Source of the DNA: Mortierella sp. BCC40632
Lineage: Eukaryota; Mortierellomycota; Mortierellomycetes; Mortierellales; Mortierellaceae
Length of the DNA stretch: 64,000 bases
Direction: 5' to 3'
Assembly (NCBI GenBank): GCA_011634665.1
Contig: WAEK01000023.1
Location: 1-64,000, forward strand
In this document: positions 22,386-34,225 of the stretch, piece after piece
Position numbering within the stretch: position 1 is the first letter of the stretch
Layout: each line of letters starts with the position of its first letter
Translations under genes and position numbers: made by a program
Notes under the pieces: generated by a model
The model's input: only the letters and a program-made list of their open reading frames with translations
The model's database searches: none
What the model was told of the DNA's origin: nothing

Positions 22386-22435
22386 CCAAGGTAGCCGTGG
22401 CAAAAAAAAAAAAAAAAACCAAGGTAGCTGTGACA
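22386..22435 (+). repeat. poly(A) run bracketed by a 16-bp direct repeat
   Basis: A run of 17 A (22402-22418) lies between CCAAGGTAGCCGTGGC (22386-22401) and a copy with two mismatches beginning at 22419. The pattern fits an extremely 5'-truncated retroposon that inserted little more than its tail. Confidence 0.5.
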
Positions 22436-22440
22436 TGGGA

Positions 22441-22799
22441 TGGGTTTGCATGCCCTGCTGACGCCTGCCAGTGCGGATCCCTTCTTGTTGATCACCAGGA
22501 GCAACGATGCCCAGGAGCACAGAACGACGCAGCGTCGGCTGATACCTCCCTGCTCGATAGTCTAGCAGGACGGCGACATTTGGGGGTGTTGGAAAGGATG
22601 GGGAGGATACCTTTCCGGTAACGGTCTTTTTCTCAACTATTTAAACGTCTCGAGAGAGACGGCAATCGTTGCTCGGGGCAACAGCCACGTGAGCTGTTAT
22701 GGTTGATGGAGGGTTGCCACCGCAAAGCGGTGGCCGGGGCTAGATTAGGTTTTCTTAGTTTAGTTTTGCCTGCACGGCTATTCCAGCGGAAACAGATTG

Positions 22800-22839
<40 letters not shown>
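22441..22839 (+). mobile_element. 5'-truncated LINE 3' end, copy 1, with target-site duplication
   Basis: The insert ends in 36 A residues and is flanked by a perfect 17-base direct repeat (22424-22440 and 22840-22856), as expected for target-primed reverse transcription. It encodes the end of a protein (stop near 22621) with a CxCG...DH....CP motif of the kind seen at the C terminus of LINE ORF2 proteins. A 3' untranslated region with small hairpins (for example CCACCGCAAAGCGGTGG) follows. It is a close relative of the copy directly downstream. Confidence 0.75.
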
Positions 22840-22842
<3 letters not shown>

Positions 22843-22856
22843 GCTGTGACATGGGA

Positions 22857-23302
22857 AGCACGACATGGGATCACTCCCTCAATAAAGAAAGGCACCTTTC
22901 AAGGAGAAAGAGGGCGATGGAGTGATGGTGACGGTTTCGCATGCCCTGCTGGTGTATGCCGCCGTGGTGCACCCTTGGCTGATCACCTCGAGCAATGCTG
23001 CCCTGGTGCTCAGAACGATATGGCATCTGCTGATGCCACCCTGCTGGATAGTCTAGCAGGCAAGCGACATTTGGAGGTGATGGAGAGGATGGGGAGGATT
23101 CCTTTCCGGTGACAGTCTGTTTTTTCAACCTTTTAATCGTCTTGAAAAAGACGGCAATCGTTGCGCGGGGCTTCGGCAATGTGAGCTGTTATGGTATTAT
23201 GGAGGACTGCCACTGCAGAGCGGTGGCTGTGGCTAGTTTAGTTTAGTCTTAGCCTACATAGCTATTTCCAGCAAAAACAGATTGTTAAAAAAAAAAAAAA
23301 AA
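22857..23302 (+). mobile_element. 5'-truncated LINE 3' end, copy 2
   Basis: This copy is about three-quarters identical to copy 1 by eye, with the same protein end (CPAG..RRG...DH.EQCCPGAQND), the same stop region near 23110, the same 3' hairpins and the same terminal AACAGATTGTTA before a poly(A) run (23287-23302). Its 5' boundary is uncertain because copy 1 inserted next to it or into its 5' part. No target-site duplication was found for it. Confidence 0.65.
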
Positions 23303-24821
23303 CCATAATATCACAATGGAAAGCGAGTGGGCGAAATAGAAAGCGCGGCAAAGGAAGAGAGAAGACTTGCAAATTCTCTTTGACACGCCTTTGTCAACTA
23401 CGGCGCTGTCTGGGCGCTGGTGGAGTACCCGTGCGTAGATATCCACCCTCTTCCCGGGCGCCCGACTATGGATCTTCTGACGACATCCCACACTAGTGAT
23501 CAGACAAGGCGATTCTCTCCCGACTTGCAGTCTACACCCGTCCGGTCATCCACAAGCTCCAACCAGGTCAACCGCCACTGAATTGCCCAGTAGATTATTT
23601 GCCTTGATTCGCAATCAACACTCTCAAGCTGCGAGCACGGGCGGCATTCACCCTTGCCAATCTCATTGATAATCGAGGTTAGACCCCTCGGATTCCCTGC
23701 CTGCCTCCCTGGTAGGATACCCCTGCACCATTTCTTAATTTCTCCTGTCTGCTTTATATTTTTATTCTAGCCTATATCGTTTCAGGGTCCTCCTCCGCTC
23801 ACTCTTAAGAAGATTTCTTTTCTAAAAGAAGCAGTTACGAGTAAATCCTCTAACGAAGCCAGTTAAAGAAAAGAAAAGAAAAGTTCGGTTTGAGAATAGT
23901 GCTCAGTGCCATGTGTTTGTCCATGACCCTTCTTGCTGCTGGAAGGGCAAACACAACTCGACATTGTCCGAGAAGATGAGGAGCAAAGAGGAAGTGGTCA
24001 TCTGCATGATGTGGCCAACGCCTGGCATTGGCCCTGACTCGACTATGCCTGGAGGTAGTGCGCCTCCTACTCTATCTGAAGAGCTGCTCTCGATTTGTCT
24101 CTCCTGATAGTTTTTCTACCTTTAGATTGTATTTCTATCTCCACTTCTAGGCCGAACTCCTTTCTGAAAAAGGGGCAGCAGTGGCCATATCAGCAGGGCA
24201 TGGACCGACGCACACCGACGAACAAAACCAAGAACGAATCCCTTCTGCGGAATGGCAGTGCATTTTCAAGGTTAGACCTACTACAATGGTGCATAAAGGG
24301 TTTTTTCCCATGGGGTACAATTGCATGAGTAAGAGGATGTTGACCAGCTTTGAAAGGAATGCGGCGCAATCTCAAGACTTCAGAGTGAACGATGCAAGTG
24401 AACGGGAACAAGAGCAGTCATTTTCAGTATTCAGTGTTCCAGCCGAGACTATTTTGTCTCAAGACGACATTTTCTGACGCGTACTGCTGCTAACATGGGA
24501 TATTAACTAGCTAGACAAAAGAGGCCAGGCATATGTCAGGGTTACTATAGCGTCATCCCATGCCATCGCACTAAATTTTGCACTGGTGTCTTGTCCATTT
24601 TCTTTTGAAAGGGGGCATGGTCATTGGACTATTGTTCTACTTGGCGATTTGGCCGTCTTGGGATGGGGTTATTTTAATTTATTTTAGATGTGATAAGACA
24701 AGTCGTTGTTAAACCTGCCCATGTAGGCAATGCAAAAAGAATAGCCAGCAGGTTCATTGCGAATAATGATGGTAGTCTATCCGAGTAGAAAAAGACATTT
24801 GCGTTACACCACTTCACCTTT

Positions 24822-24858
<37 letters not shown>

Positions 24859-25544
24859 GCTTGGTAGTTTCTTGCCGCAGCAAGTATGTCCACTGCCACT
24901 ACCTTTTCAAATCTTCGAGAAACTCCTCCTCTGCGCCTCCGGTTGGGAAAGAAGTCGAAGGAAGAGCCCACTTCTAATTTGAGTCCAATGGTCACTACAG
25001 TAGGTCACAGCATATTCGTGCAGGACGCGACAGGGAGGGCTCTGTCTCATCAAACACTGAGGCAGTGCTCGATTCTCAAAAGAGAGAGACAGAGAAAAGA
25101 AAAAAGTAAGGGACAAAACCCAGCCCACCCAGGGGCCAGGGGGTTGACAAAAGTCGAATTGGGCTAGATGGTACCTTTACTGAGGGCAAGCTCGGCTAAG
25201 CAGTACTCCAGAGGTTCAATAGGACAAAGCTGCTAGCTTTGAGCTCGGCCCTTGATACCTTTGGGATCGAAAGACACGCTTTTTTGAATCCCTGTATCAT
25301 TGGAGTTCACACACCTCCTCGGGCCATTTTGCCCCTCTTGCAATGCCAGGGAGTAGACTCTTCATACCAAAAAAGTGTTGGTATGTTTAGAAGCTGGGGT
25401 TGTCGAAAGTGATAAAAAGTGAGTTGTCTCCTGCCCAGAATCCACATTCCATCGCCAATCCTTTCAATTTTATCACCTTTTGCCGCTCATTGCACACTCG
25501 CCTCTTTCCTTCTCCTCAAATCGCTCAAGACTCATAAAGATATC
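23303..25544. other. gene-poor DNA upstream of secreted protein 4
   Basis: No supported gene. Two pyrimidine-rich stretches (about 23741-23815 and 24104-24165) resemble one near 20870. A GA run is at about 24827-24855. A GATAAAAAG element at 25411 is the best TATA candidate for secreted protein 4. Confidence 0.5.
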
Positions 25545-25976
25545 ATGCGCTTCCAAGTTTCGGTTATCCCCCTTCTTGCCCTTGCTTTGGCTGCTACGAC
25601 TCTGCCCTCAGTCCACGGACAGGCAACGACCGAGCCTGAGATCACACCTCAATGCCAGCAATGCATGAAGGAGACAATGAGGCCTCTCCCCAACTGTGGC
25701 CCTTTGCTCGATGATGCAACCTTGACAAACAGCACCACGTTCACGCCTGCTCAAGTAAAATGTCTTTGTTCCGTGACCGCCGACTACAAGTGGCTCGAAA
25801 CCTGTGGAAGCAGTGGCAAATGCTCTGCCGAGGCGGCTGCCTACTTGATTGTTGGGCTAGAGATAATCAAACCTTCGAGCTGTGACAAGAAGAGTGATGC
25901 TTCAGGAAGAGTTGTCGGATCTCTGCTTGGTGGGGCAGCTGCTACCATGTTCTCTATTGTGTATGGGTTCTTCTAG
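25545..25976 (+). CDS. secreted eight-cysteine protein 4, GPI-anchored type
   Basis: The 143-residue protein has a signal peptide (about 1-26, ending VHGQ) and the family domain C-x2-C-x10-C-x21-C-x-C-x11-C-x5-C-x19-C, with WLETC at the sixth cysteine. A short linker and a C-terminal hydrophobic stretch (about 122-143) suggest a GPI anchor. It lies on the opposite strand to proteins 1-3, about 13 kb away across the repeat-rich island. The ATG at 25545 was chosen because it starts directly at the signal peptide; the open frame upstream is not signal-like. Function unknown, probably at the cell surface. Confidence 0.85.
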   Translation: MRFQVSVIPLLALALAATTLPSVHGQATTEPEITPQCQQCMKETMRPLPNCGPLLDDATLTNSTTFTPAQVKCLCSVTADYKWLETCGSSGKCSAEAAAYLIVGLEIIKPSSCDKKSDASGRVVGSLLGGAAATMFSIVYGFF

Positions 25977-26221
25977 GCCATGAATCGACCGTGGTCTTTG
26001 CGACTAGACTAGTTCTATAGAAAAAAAAAAAAAATACCAAACAATTTTTCTTCTCTAACGAGGCTCGCTTTGAGGACAAAAGGGCGCTTCGCAATTAAGC
26101 TCGTAAGGTGTGCCTAATCTGGTTTGTTCTGATCAACCTGCATGGTCTGTATTCCCTGTAACCGCCATCGCAACAAAAATAGACAGACTTGTTTGACGCC
26201 ATCGCAGTCTGGTGCCAATTT

Positions 26222-26270
<49 letters not shown>

Positions 26271-26809
26271 TGGAGAAGAATGTCGGTGCCATTTTTTCCA
26301 TCACTGACTTTAGTTCGAGAAATTCGGTAAATCAAATTATTAGTCCAGGTTGACTCTACCCCAGGACAGGACAGAAGAGGCACTGCCAAAAAAGAACCCC
26401 GTGTTGTCGAAAACAAAAAGAAGCTCAACGGCAATTGCCACCAGAGCCCCGGGCAATATATAAAAAAAAAAAAAAATCGCTCGGCTCGCTGTTGTCAGAG
26501 GTTTGTGTGTGTGTGTGCGTGGTGGTGAGCCCTGAAAAAGGGACAGTGAATCTGCATCCAGAGCAGACTCTCCGAAGGTCTTGGAGCAACACTGCCTCAC
26601 TCACTTCTTTCTGTCAAACTTTTCGAGTATAAAGCGAGTCCCTTTCGCACTTTGTATTTTCTCTTTCTCTTCTTCTTCAGGCATTTCTTTCCTCTCACTC
26701 CACACACACACACACACCCTTACCTAGTCTAGAGCAATCGTTGCTTACTACTGCTACCACTCTCACCAAACAACTCGCCCTTCTCCGCACTCTAATCTCA
26801 CTACCAGCC
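25977..26809. other. intergenic between secreted proteins 4 and 5
   Basis: The stretch contains a GA run (26224-26267), a GT-rich stretch near 26505-26523 and the promoter of protein 5 with TATAAA at 26628-26633. Confidence 0.6.
26628..26633 (+). promoter_or_regulatory. TATA box of secreted protein 5
   Basis: TATAAA 177 bases before the start codon, followed by CT-rich DNA (about 26655-26700). Confidence 0.55.
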
Positions 26810-27202
26810 ATGCGTTTCGGATCTGTCGTCGCTATTGCCGCCATGTTCATGGTCGCCACTGTCTCTGCTCAAGATGCTGGTTGCGCGTCCTGCTTGGAGC
26901 AGAGTCTCACCTCGAACCCCAACTGCCAGGGTGTCAACCTTATCTCTTCGGGGTCAAGCAGCGGAAAGCCCACCGGGGATCAGCTCCAGTGTGCTTGCAG
27001 CATTGTCGCAAGCACCCGCTGGCTCGATGTTTGCAAGGGCAAGTGCTCGGACGATTATATCAACTCTCTCAAGACAGGTCTCTCTATGGGTCAGACTGAT
27101 GCCTGCAAGAACGTCAGCCTCAAGAGTGCTGCTCCCTCAATTGCACCCAAGGCTGGAGCTGCCTTGGCTATCGCTGGTGCCGCTGTTGTCGCTCTCTTCT
27201 AA
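26810..27202 (+). CDS. secreted eight-cysteine protein 5, GPI-anchored type
   Basis: The 130-residue protein has a signal peptide (about 1-20, ending VSAQ), the family domain C-x2-C-x10-C-x21-C-x-C-x11-C-x3-C-x19-C with WLDVC at the sixth cysteine, and an Ala-rich hydrophobic C terminus (about 112-130) that suggests a GPI anchor. AATAAA occurs about 25 bases after the stop. The Met at 26810 begins the signal peptide; the in-frame Met upstream at 26741 adds a Thr/Leu-rich leader and is less likely. It is the least similar to proteins 1 and 2 outside the cysteines. Confidence 0.87.
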   Translation: MRFGSVVAIAAMFMVATVSAQDAGCASCLEQSLTSNPNCQGVNLISSGSSSGKPTGDQLQCACSIVASTRWLDVCKGKCSDDYINSLKTGLSMGQTDACKNVSLKSAAPSIAPKAGAALAIAGAAVVALF

Positions 27203-27687
27203 TTTCTTAATGCACTGCTAGATCAGAATAAAAAGTGTACTTTTAGCAAAACATTGTTCTACTGTGGAAGGGTTGGGGGGATAGACTTTTTTTCTCTTTT
27301 TGCTGATTGTACTGAAAGCAAGGATGGGGATGGATGAAGTTCAGGGTTCTTGCCATTTGGCCGAGATGAGAGTGTGGACAGATGCAGCTGATGAACAGAG
27401 CACAAGATGTAAAAGAAGAGATTAGATTATCTGTTCGAATGGAGAGGACCAAGTTGATGTTCATCTGGCCAGACCAAGGAGAAGAGATGAAGGGGAGGAG
27501 GGGGGAGCAATCATCAATCCCTGGTTCAGAGACCTCTGCCTTTGCATATCCGTTCCTGGGGGGTTTTTTTTACAACAGCAGAGGAGTGAATTGAACGAGA
27601 GCTTTGCCCGCCAAAAAAAAAAAAAAAAAGTTTTTTTTTTTCCCCTTCTCTTTCGCATTTCGTTCTTGGTTCCCATTCTTTTTTTTT

Positions 27688-27711
27688 CTCTCTCTCTCTC
27701 TCTCTCTCTCT
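27688..27711 (+). repeat. CT tract upstream of the AMMECR1-domain gene
   Basis: A pure CT run on the coding strand about 95-120 bases before the start codon. Confidence 0.85.
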
Positions 27712-27806
27712 TTTCTTTTTCGCCTCATTCCTCATTTCGTCATTGTCCAGCTCGTTCAGCCTCTTCCTCTTTCTCCTCCTCTTCCTCCTCCTCCTCCTCC
27801 TCTGCC

Positions 27807-29121
<1,315 letters not shown>

Positions 29122-30063
29122 AGACACTCCTTTAGGAGTACAGGACAAAGGGTCATAGCCTGCCTTGGTCCAACTCTGTGCATTTCATGCTATAAAAAAA
29201 TGGAAAAAGGCTGGTGCCGAGAAAGGAAGCGCTATGACAGGCGAGCCAAGAGCAGCAGTAGCAACAATGTCATCGGCACACATTCAATAAAGAGAAGCTA
29301 TAGCAGGCACGCGATGGCTCCAGCTAGCGGCATTACTACGAGTTCACTTGACCTTGGAGTCTATCATCCTGCCTGTTTAAGTGTTTTCAGAGATTTGGGG
29401 AGAGTGAGAAGAACTAGTGAACGGTGCCACAACACACCCCTCCCCAGTGGTGGGTTCACTCTAAGCAGAGCTGCCTCGAATGAGAATAGGTGAGCATCGG
29501 AGAGTAGCCGAGGTACTGATCTTTGGTTGATTGGATGAGCGGGTATGAAAATACCCGTGTGTGTAAGTGTGCGTCGTGCCTGTGCAGACTCGGGTGAGAT
29601 CAGGGGCACAGACTTTTGGCAGAAGAGGCGCAATGTGGCGAAAAGCCCAGCAACCATGGGTCCGAGAGGAATGGAAAGGAGGAAGAGGAGGAGGAGGTGT
29701 AGACAAAGAGACAGAGGCAGAGACAGAGACAGAAAGAGAGAGAAAGAGGGAAGAGAAAGAAAGGAAAAAAAGAGAAAAAGGAAAGGTGTGAGTTAGCGTG
29801 GACAGGAAAGGAGGCAGTGTGGATAGAGAGAGAGGTCTCTCACTCTTCTCTTTTAATTCTCAGCCCTCGTCTTTCTTTTCTGATCTCTTTTCCTCTTTCT
29901 CTCTTTGCCTTCTCCTTCCATTCCTTTACCCCTATTGTGCATCGATTGCACTGCTCGCCACGCTCACTCCCATCGCACCGGTGCATCCTCATTTGCCGCA
30001 TTCTGCCTCTCGCTCTCTTCATTTTGTTGTCTTCATCTTCTGCATCGTGTTCCAGTTAAAAAG
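29122..30063. other. intergenic, promoter of the GH5 gene
   Basis: The stretch has purine-rich DNA at about 29680-29790 and CT-rich DNA at about 29835-29930 on the coding strand of the downstream gene. No additional gene is supported. Confidence 0.5.
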
Positions 30064-33000
30064 ATGATGGCCACCAATCCTCACGCGTCCACAGACACTT
30101 CGGACGACTCTCCTGTCCCCTTGGACTCTACTGTAGACCCTGCCACCGCCCCGCCACCTCTTGCCTTCCGTCCACACCACCATCATCTCAAGCCGCAGGC
30201 ACTCCAACACATGCTTTCGTTTTCATCCATTTCTTCATATAGCTCCGACGACGACGATGACAACGACGACAACGACGAAAGTGGCGCGGAAGGTGCGGCA
30301 GTGTCTGTGATGGCAGGCGATGCAGAGACAGATCAAAACCGGTCTTCCCTAGCAGCCGATGCGAATGCGAGAGCCCAGTCCCATCGTGTGCCGTCCAAAA
30401 AGCAAAAGCGGCGACAGCGTCCTGGAGACGGGACAACGGTGCGGCCCGCAGGAAAGGCACACGATTGGTATTCGGGCGGGCGGATCACATCGTTCGGTCG
30501 CTGGTTCCGCGATAGTCAGAACAGAACGCTACTCCTTCGAGGCGTTAACCTGTGCGGAAACTCCAAGTTACCGACCACGCCTAATGGAAGCTCGCATCTC
30601 AATGAAGGCTTCTTCAACCACCGCGACGTTTGCTTCCTTGGACGACCCTTTCAGCGTGATCAGGCACACGAGCACTTTTCGAGACTCCAGCAATGGGGAC
30701 TGACCTTTGTCCGATTGCTCGTCCCATGGGAAGCGTTGGAGCATTCTGGACCGTACGTATCAACCCTGACAGTTGACAATAGATCAGGCTTGAACCAAAA
30801 AAAAAAAAAAAAAAAAAAAAAAAGACCCCGATCCACCTCCTTTCTCTCCTCCTCCGATTCACTACTGAACGCATACACATGCACATCATTTATGCAGAAG
30901 ACACAAAAAAACATATACACACACGTACACATTCACCAATTCATCTACTTGTCACCCGTTGCCGTCGCAGGGGTTGAAGAAGTCTTTTTTCATTCTTCCT
31001 TTCTTTCTGAATTTGTTCAAAAGGAGCCTCGAGTAGTAGCCCTGTGCCACTTTGTGCGCGTGTCCACTTGACACTCTGTTCATTAGCATCCCTCTCCTTT
31101 CCTCTGCTCGACCTTGTCACCAGAATCTCAGCTGCAAGGTCATTATCGGACAGGACTAAGCCCAGTGGACTGACACTGACTTGTCTAACATCACTCCTGC
31201 TCCCCTCTTCCCCCTTTTTTTTTTTCTTTTCTTTTCTTCTTTTCGGCGATTAGTGGAATCTATGATGAAAAGTTTATCGACTCGCTGATTGAACTTATCA
31301 AGCTCATGCCCCAGTATGGCATCAAGTGCTTTATTGATCCCCACCAGGACTGCTGGTCACGGTTCTCGGGCGGATCAGGTGCCCCCGGGTGGACATTCGA
31401 GGCTGCTGGACTCGACATTACAAACTTCAAGGCCACGGGTGCAGCCTATGTTCACAACACAAACCAGTATCCCGGAGACAATCCGCCCATGGTCTGGCCC
31501 ACTAACTACACCAAACTTGCTGCAAGTACCATGTTTACTTTATTTTGGGCTGGTGACACCTTCGCGCCAAACAAGTTTTACCGCGGCAAACCTATCCAGC
31601 AGTTCTTACAGAACAGATACATCGAATGTTATCAACATTTGGCTAGACGACTGAGCCATCTTGATGCAATCATCGGATACGAGGTCATGAACGAGCCTCA
31701 GTAAGTGTGCAGGCTGACATCTGTCATTATTTAAATTAGTGTGATATCACACCTATGCAGCCATGCTCACCATAAGTGACCATTGGCTCTTCATCTATCT
31801 AGCCCAGGGTACATTGGACTCAAAAATCTCAAAAAGTACGACTTTAACACCAACCTCTTCTTTGGCGACTTTCCTTCCGCAATCGAGTCCATGGCTCTTG
31901 GCAATGGCATGACAATGCCGATCGAAGTTTGGGTCAAGTCTTGGCCATTTCCTACGCGGAAAGAAAAGACCCGGCTGATCAATACGCAAAAAGAATCCGC
32001 ATGGCTCGAAGGAGAGTGTCTGTGGAAACAGCATGGTGTCTGGAGTGTTCACCCAAAGACAGGATTACCACAGGTGGATCGACCCAATTATTTTACTACG
32101 CACCCCACGACTGGAGAGAAAGTGAATTTCACACAATTCTACTTGGACTTTGTGAATCGGTATTCGGCTGCAATCCAGAGGGTTGTTCCTTCTGCCTTCA
32201 TCTTTGTCGAGCCCATCCCGAACGAGCCAGCACCAGTGTGGAGGACTGGTGACCATGAAGACAACATCGTATATGCCCCTCATTGGTATGATCTCCACTC
32301 GGTCTTTAACAAATCTTTTGATGGTCGTATCACACATGACGTGCAAGGTCTGAGCAAGGTAAGTGAGTGCTCATGGACACACGCCTTTCTTTTTCTTCTG
32401 TCCCTTTCACTCTTGATCCGATTACTGAAATATGCGAATGGTGAACTTTGATGTCATTCATTCCAGGGCAAGAACGTGATCTCGGCGACATTCTTTGGCA
32501 TCAAGGGAGCCAAGAAGAACTATCGGGGACAAATCTCAAATGTGCTCAACCTTGGGTTGAAAAATGTTGGCCAGAAACCTTGTCTGATCGGTGAATGTGG
32601 TATCCCGATGGATATTAACCAGCGACAGGCTTTCATGAGTGGTGACTATGGATATCAGTCCAAGTTCCTGGACGCTGTTCTATCTGCAATGGAAGGAAAT
32701 ATGCTCAGTTTCACGTATGTTTAATATCTTCTTTTCTTCGCAAACAGTTGTTCTGTCTTGTTAATGTCGTCTAAGAGAGATTGCACCTGTCACATTTACC
32801 AATTAGACTCTGGAACTACAACACTACGAACGATAACACTCATGGCGACCACTGGAATGGTGAAGATTTCTCGATCTTTTCCCTTGACTCACCCATGCAT
32901 ACACAGGGCATAAATGGTACCGAGACTTCTTCTGAATCTAGAGTGCCGTTGCGTGAGCAGGCACCAAACTTTGCGCGGGAACTCGCGAAGCGGGCATGTG

Positions 33001-33990
33001 CTCAGCGTGGCAGTCTTGACTTAACCGTTATGGCCGCTGAGGATGAGAGCAAGTCCAACAGCAGTGGGAACGAAGAGGACAGAGATACACTTCCAGGACA
33101 AGGAGAGCATAGTGACAGTAGCGATGATGAGAATCAGACAATTCTGGAAGATGACGACTCGCCCTTTGATCGATCCTACTTTTGCTTTGACCACGAAGAG
33201 ACTGTTGGTGGTAGAGAGCATAAGGCACATATTGGAGGGCGTGCACTCGACGCAGTTATCGTAGGTCTATCAGACTTTTGAACAGGTTAAATGCACATTA
33301 GTAGGGCAGCAGGTCTTTGTACTAAATAGTAATTTCTTTCTTCATAACTAGCGTCCGTATGCAGCCAAGGTGGCCGGTGAGCCTGTTTCGAGCGAGTTTG
33401 ACCTTAACACACTCCAGTTTACTTTCAGGTTCAGCAACTATGTGCAAATGCCTGTGCCCGTTGTCCATATCACAACGCCCGAGCAACACGATCGAGAGCT
33501 CAATGTGACATCCCCGACAGGTTCAGACTCGAGTGGATCGAACCTAACTGATTCAACACTCATTCAACCCTCGGAAGTCTCTTCGCCTTCTGAACCATCT
33601 GCTACTCAGCCCACAGAAACTTCCCAGGACTCTTCACTGGTTGGTCATCCACCAGAGGGTACGATGTTGGCTTTTGAGACAGAGTTCTTTGTCCCTTCAT
33701 ATCACTACGGTGGTGAAATGCCAGAGATCTTGGTCAGCGATGGAGATTGGAGGTTTGTGAAGGAACGACAGACCCTTTATTACCGCCACCGGGACATGGA
33801 GCCTGGAGCGATCCACTCTGTGCGAATAATGCCGCGCCGCGAGCCAGCGCCGTCGGCAGTAGAAGAAAGCAGCAAGACCTTTGAGGAGGCGAGGATCCCT
33901 GGGTCCTGGAACACTAGACCATACGATAGGAGTCAGCAAGACCAGGAAGTGAGTAGGGGTGAAGCCCAACGCGAGTGTATTTTGATGTAA
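30064..33990 (+). CDS. GH5 endoglycoceramidase / steryl-glucosidase-like enzyme
   Basis: Six exons (30064-30752, 31254-31700, 31803-32358, 32467-32714, 32807-33260, 33352-33990) join in phase to 1010 residues. After a disordered N terminus of about 140 residues (poly-His, Asp-rich) the catalytic domain begins near DWYSGGRITSFGRWF and RGVNLCGNSKLP. The acid/base Glu is in VMNEPHPGY (about residue 377) and the nucleophile Glu in LIGECGIPMD (about 607). A beta-rich C-terminal domain is interrupted by a polar, acidic segment (about 680-760). Fungal relatives such as yeast YIR007W (Egh1) and Cryptococcus EGCrP2 remove glucose from steryl-glucosides or glucosylceramide. No signal peptide is visible, which fits an intracellular enzyme. 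Intron 1 (501 bases) contains a 25-A run. Substrate choice cannot be read from sequence. Confidence 0.9.
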
Positions 33991-34225
33991 AAAAAGCGAG
34001 AATGCGAGTCTTCCTTCGATTTTTTTTTTTTTTTTTTTTTTTTTTTGACGGCTAGCGCCACTAAAATAAAGCCTTTTGTCAGCGGATTCGCTTTGCATTG
34101 TCCTATTTCTCTTTTTTTCTTTTTTCCTTCTCAATCTCAATCCCTACCTCCTTGTCCATCTCCTCCTCCATCTCTTGTCCTCCTCCATCGTACCAACATC
34201 ACATACAAGTGCCAATCTCTTTGTC

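Noticed and set aside
22258..23302. CRISPR-like or tandem-array reading of the two similar blocks
   Set aside because: Only two units, each with its own poly(A) tail, and one with a target-site duplication; this is retroelement insertion.
24181..24477. 98-codon frame in the gene-poor island
   Set aside because: No domain or signal; probably chance or an old repeat fragment.
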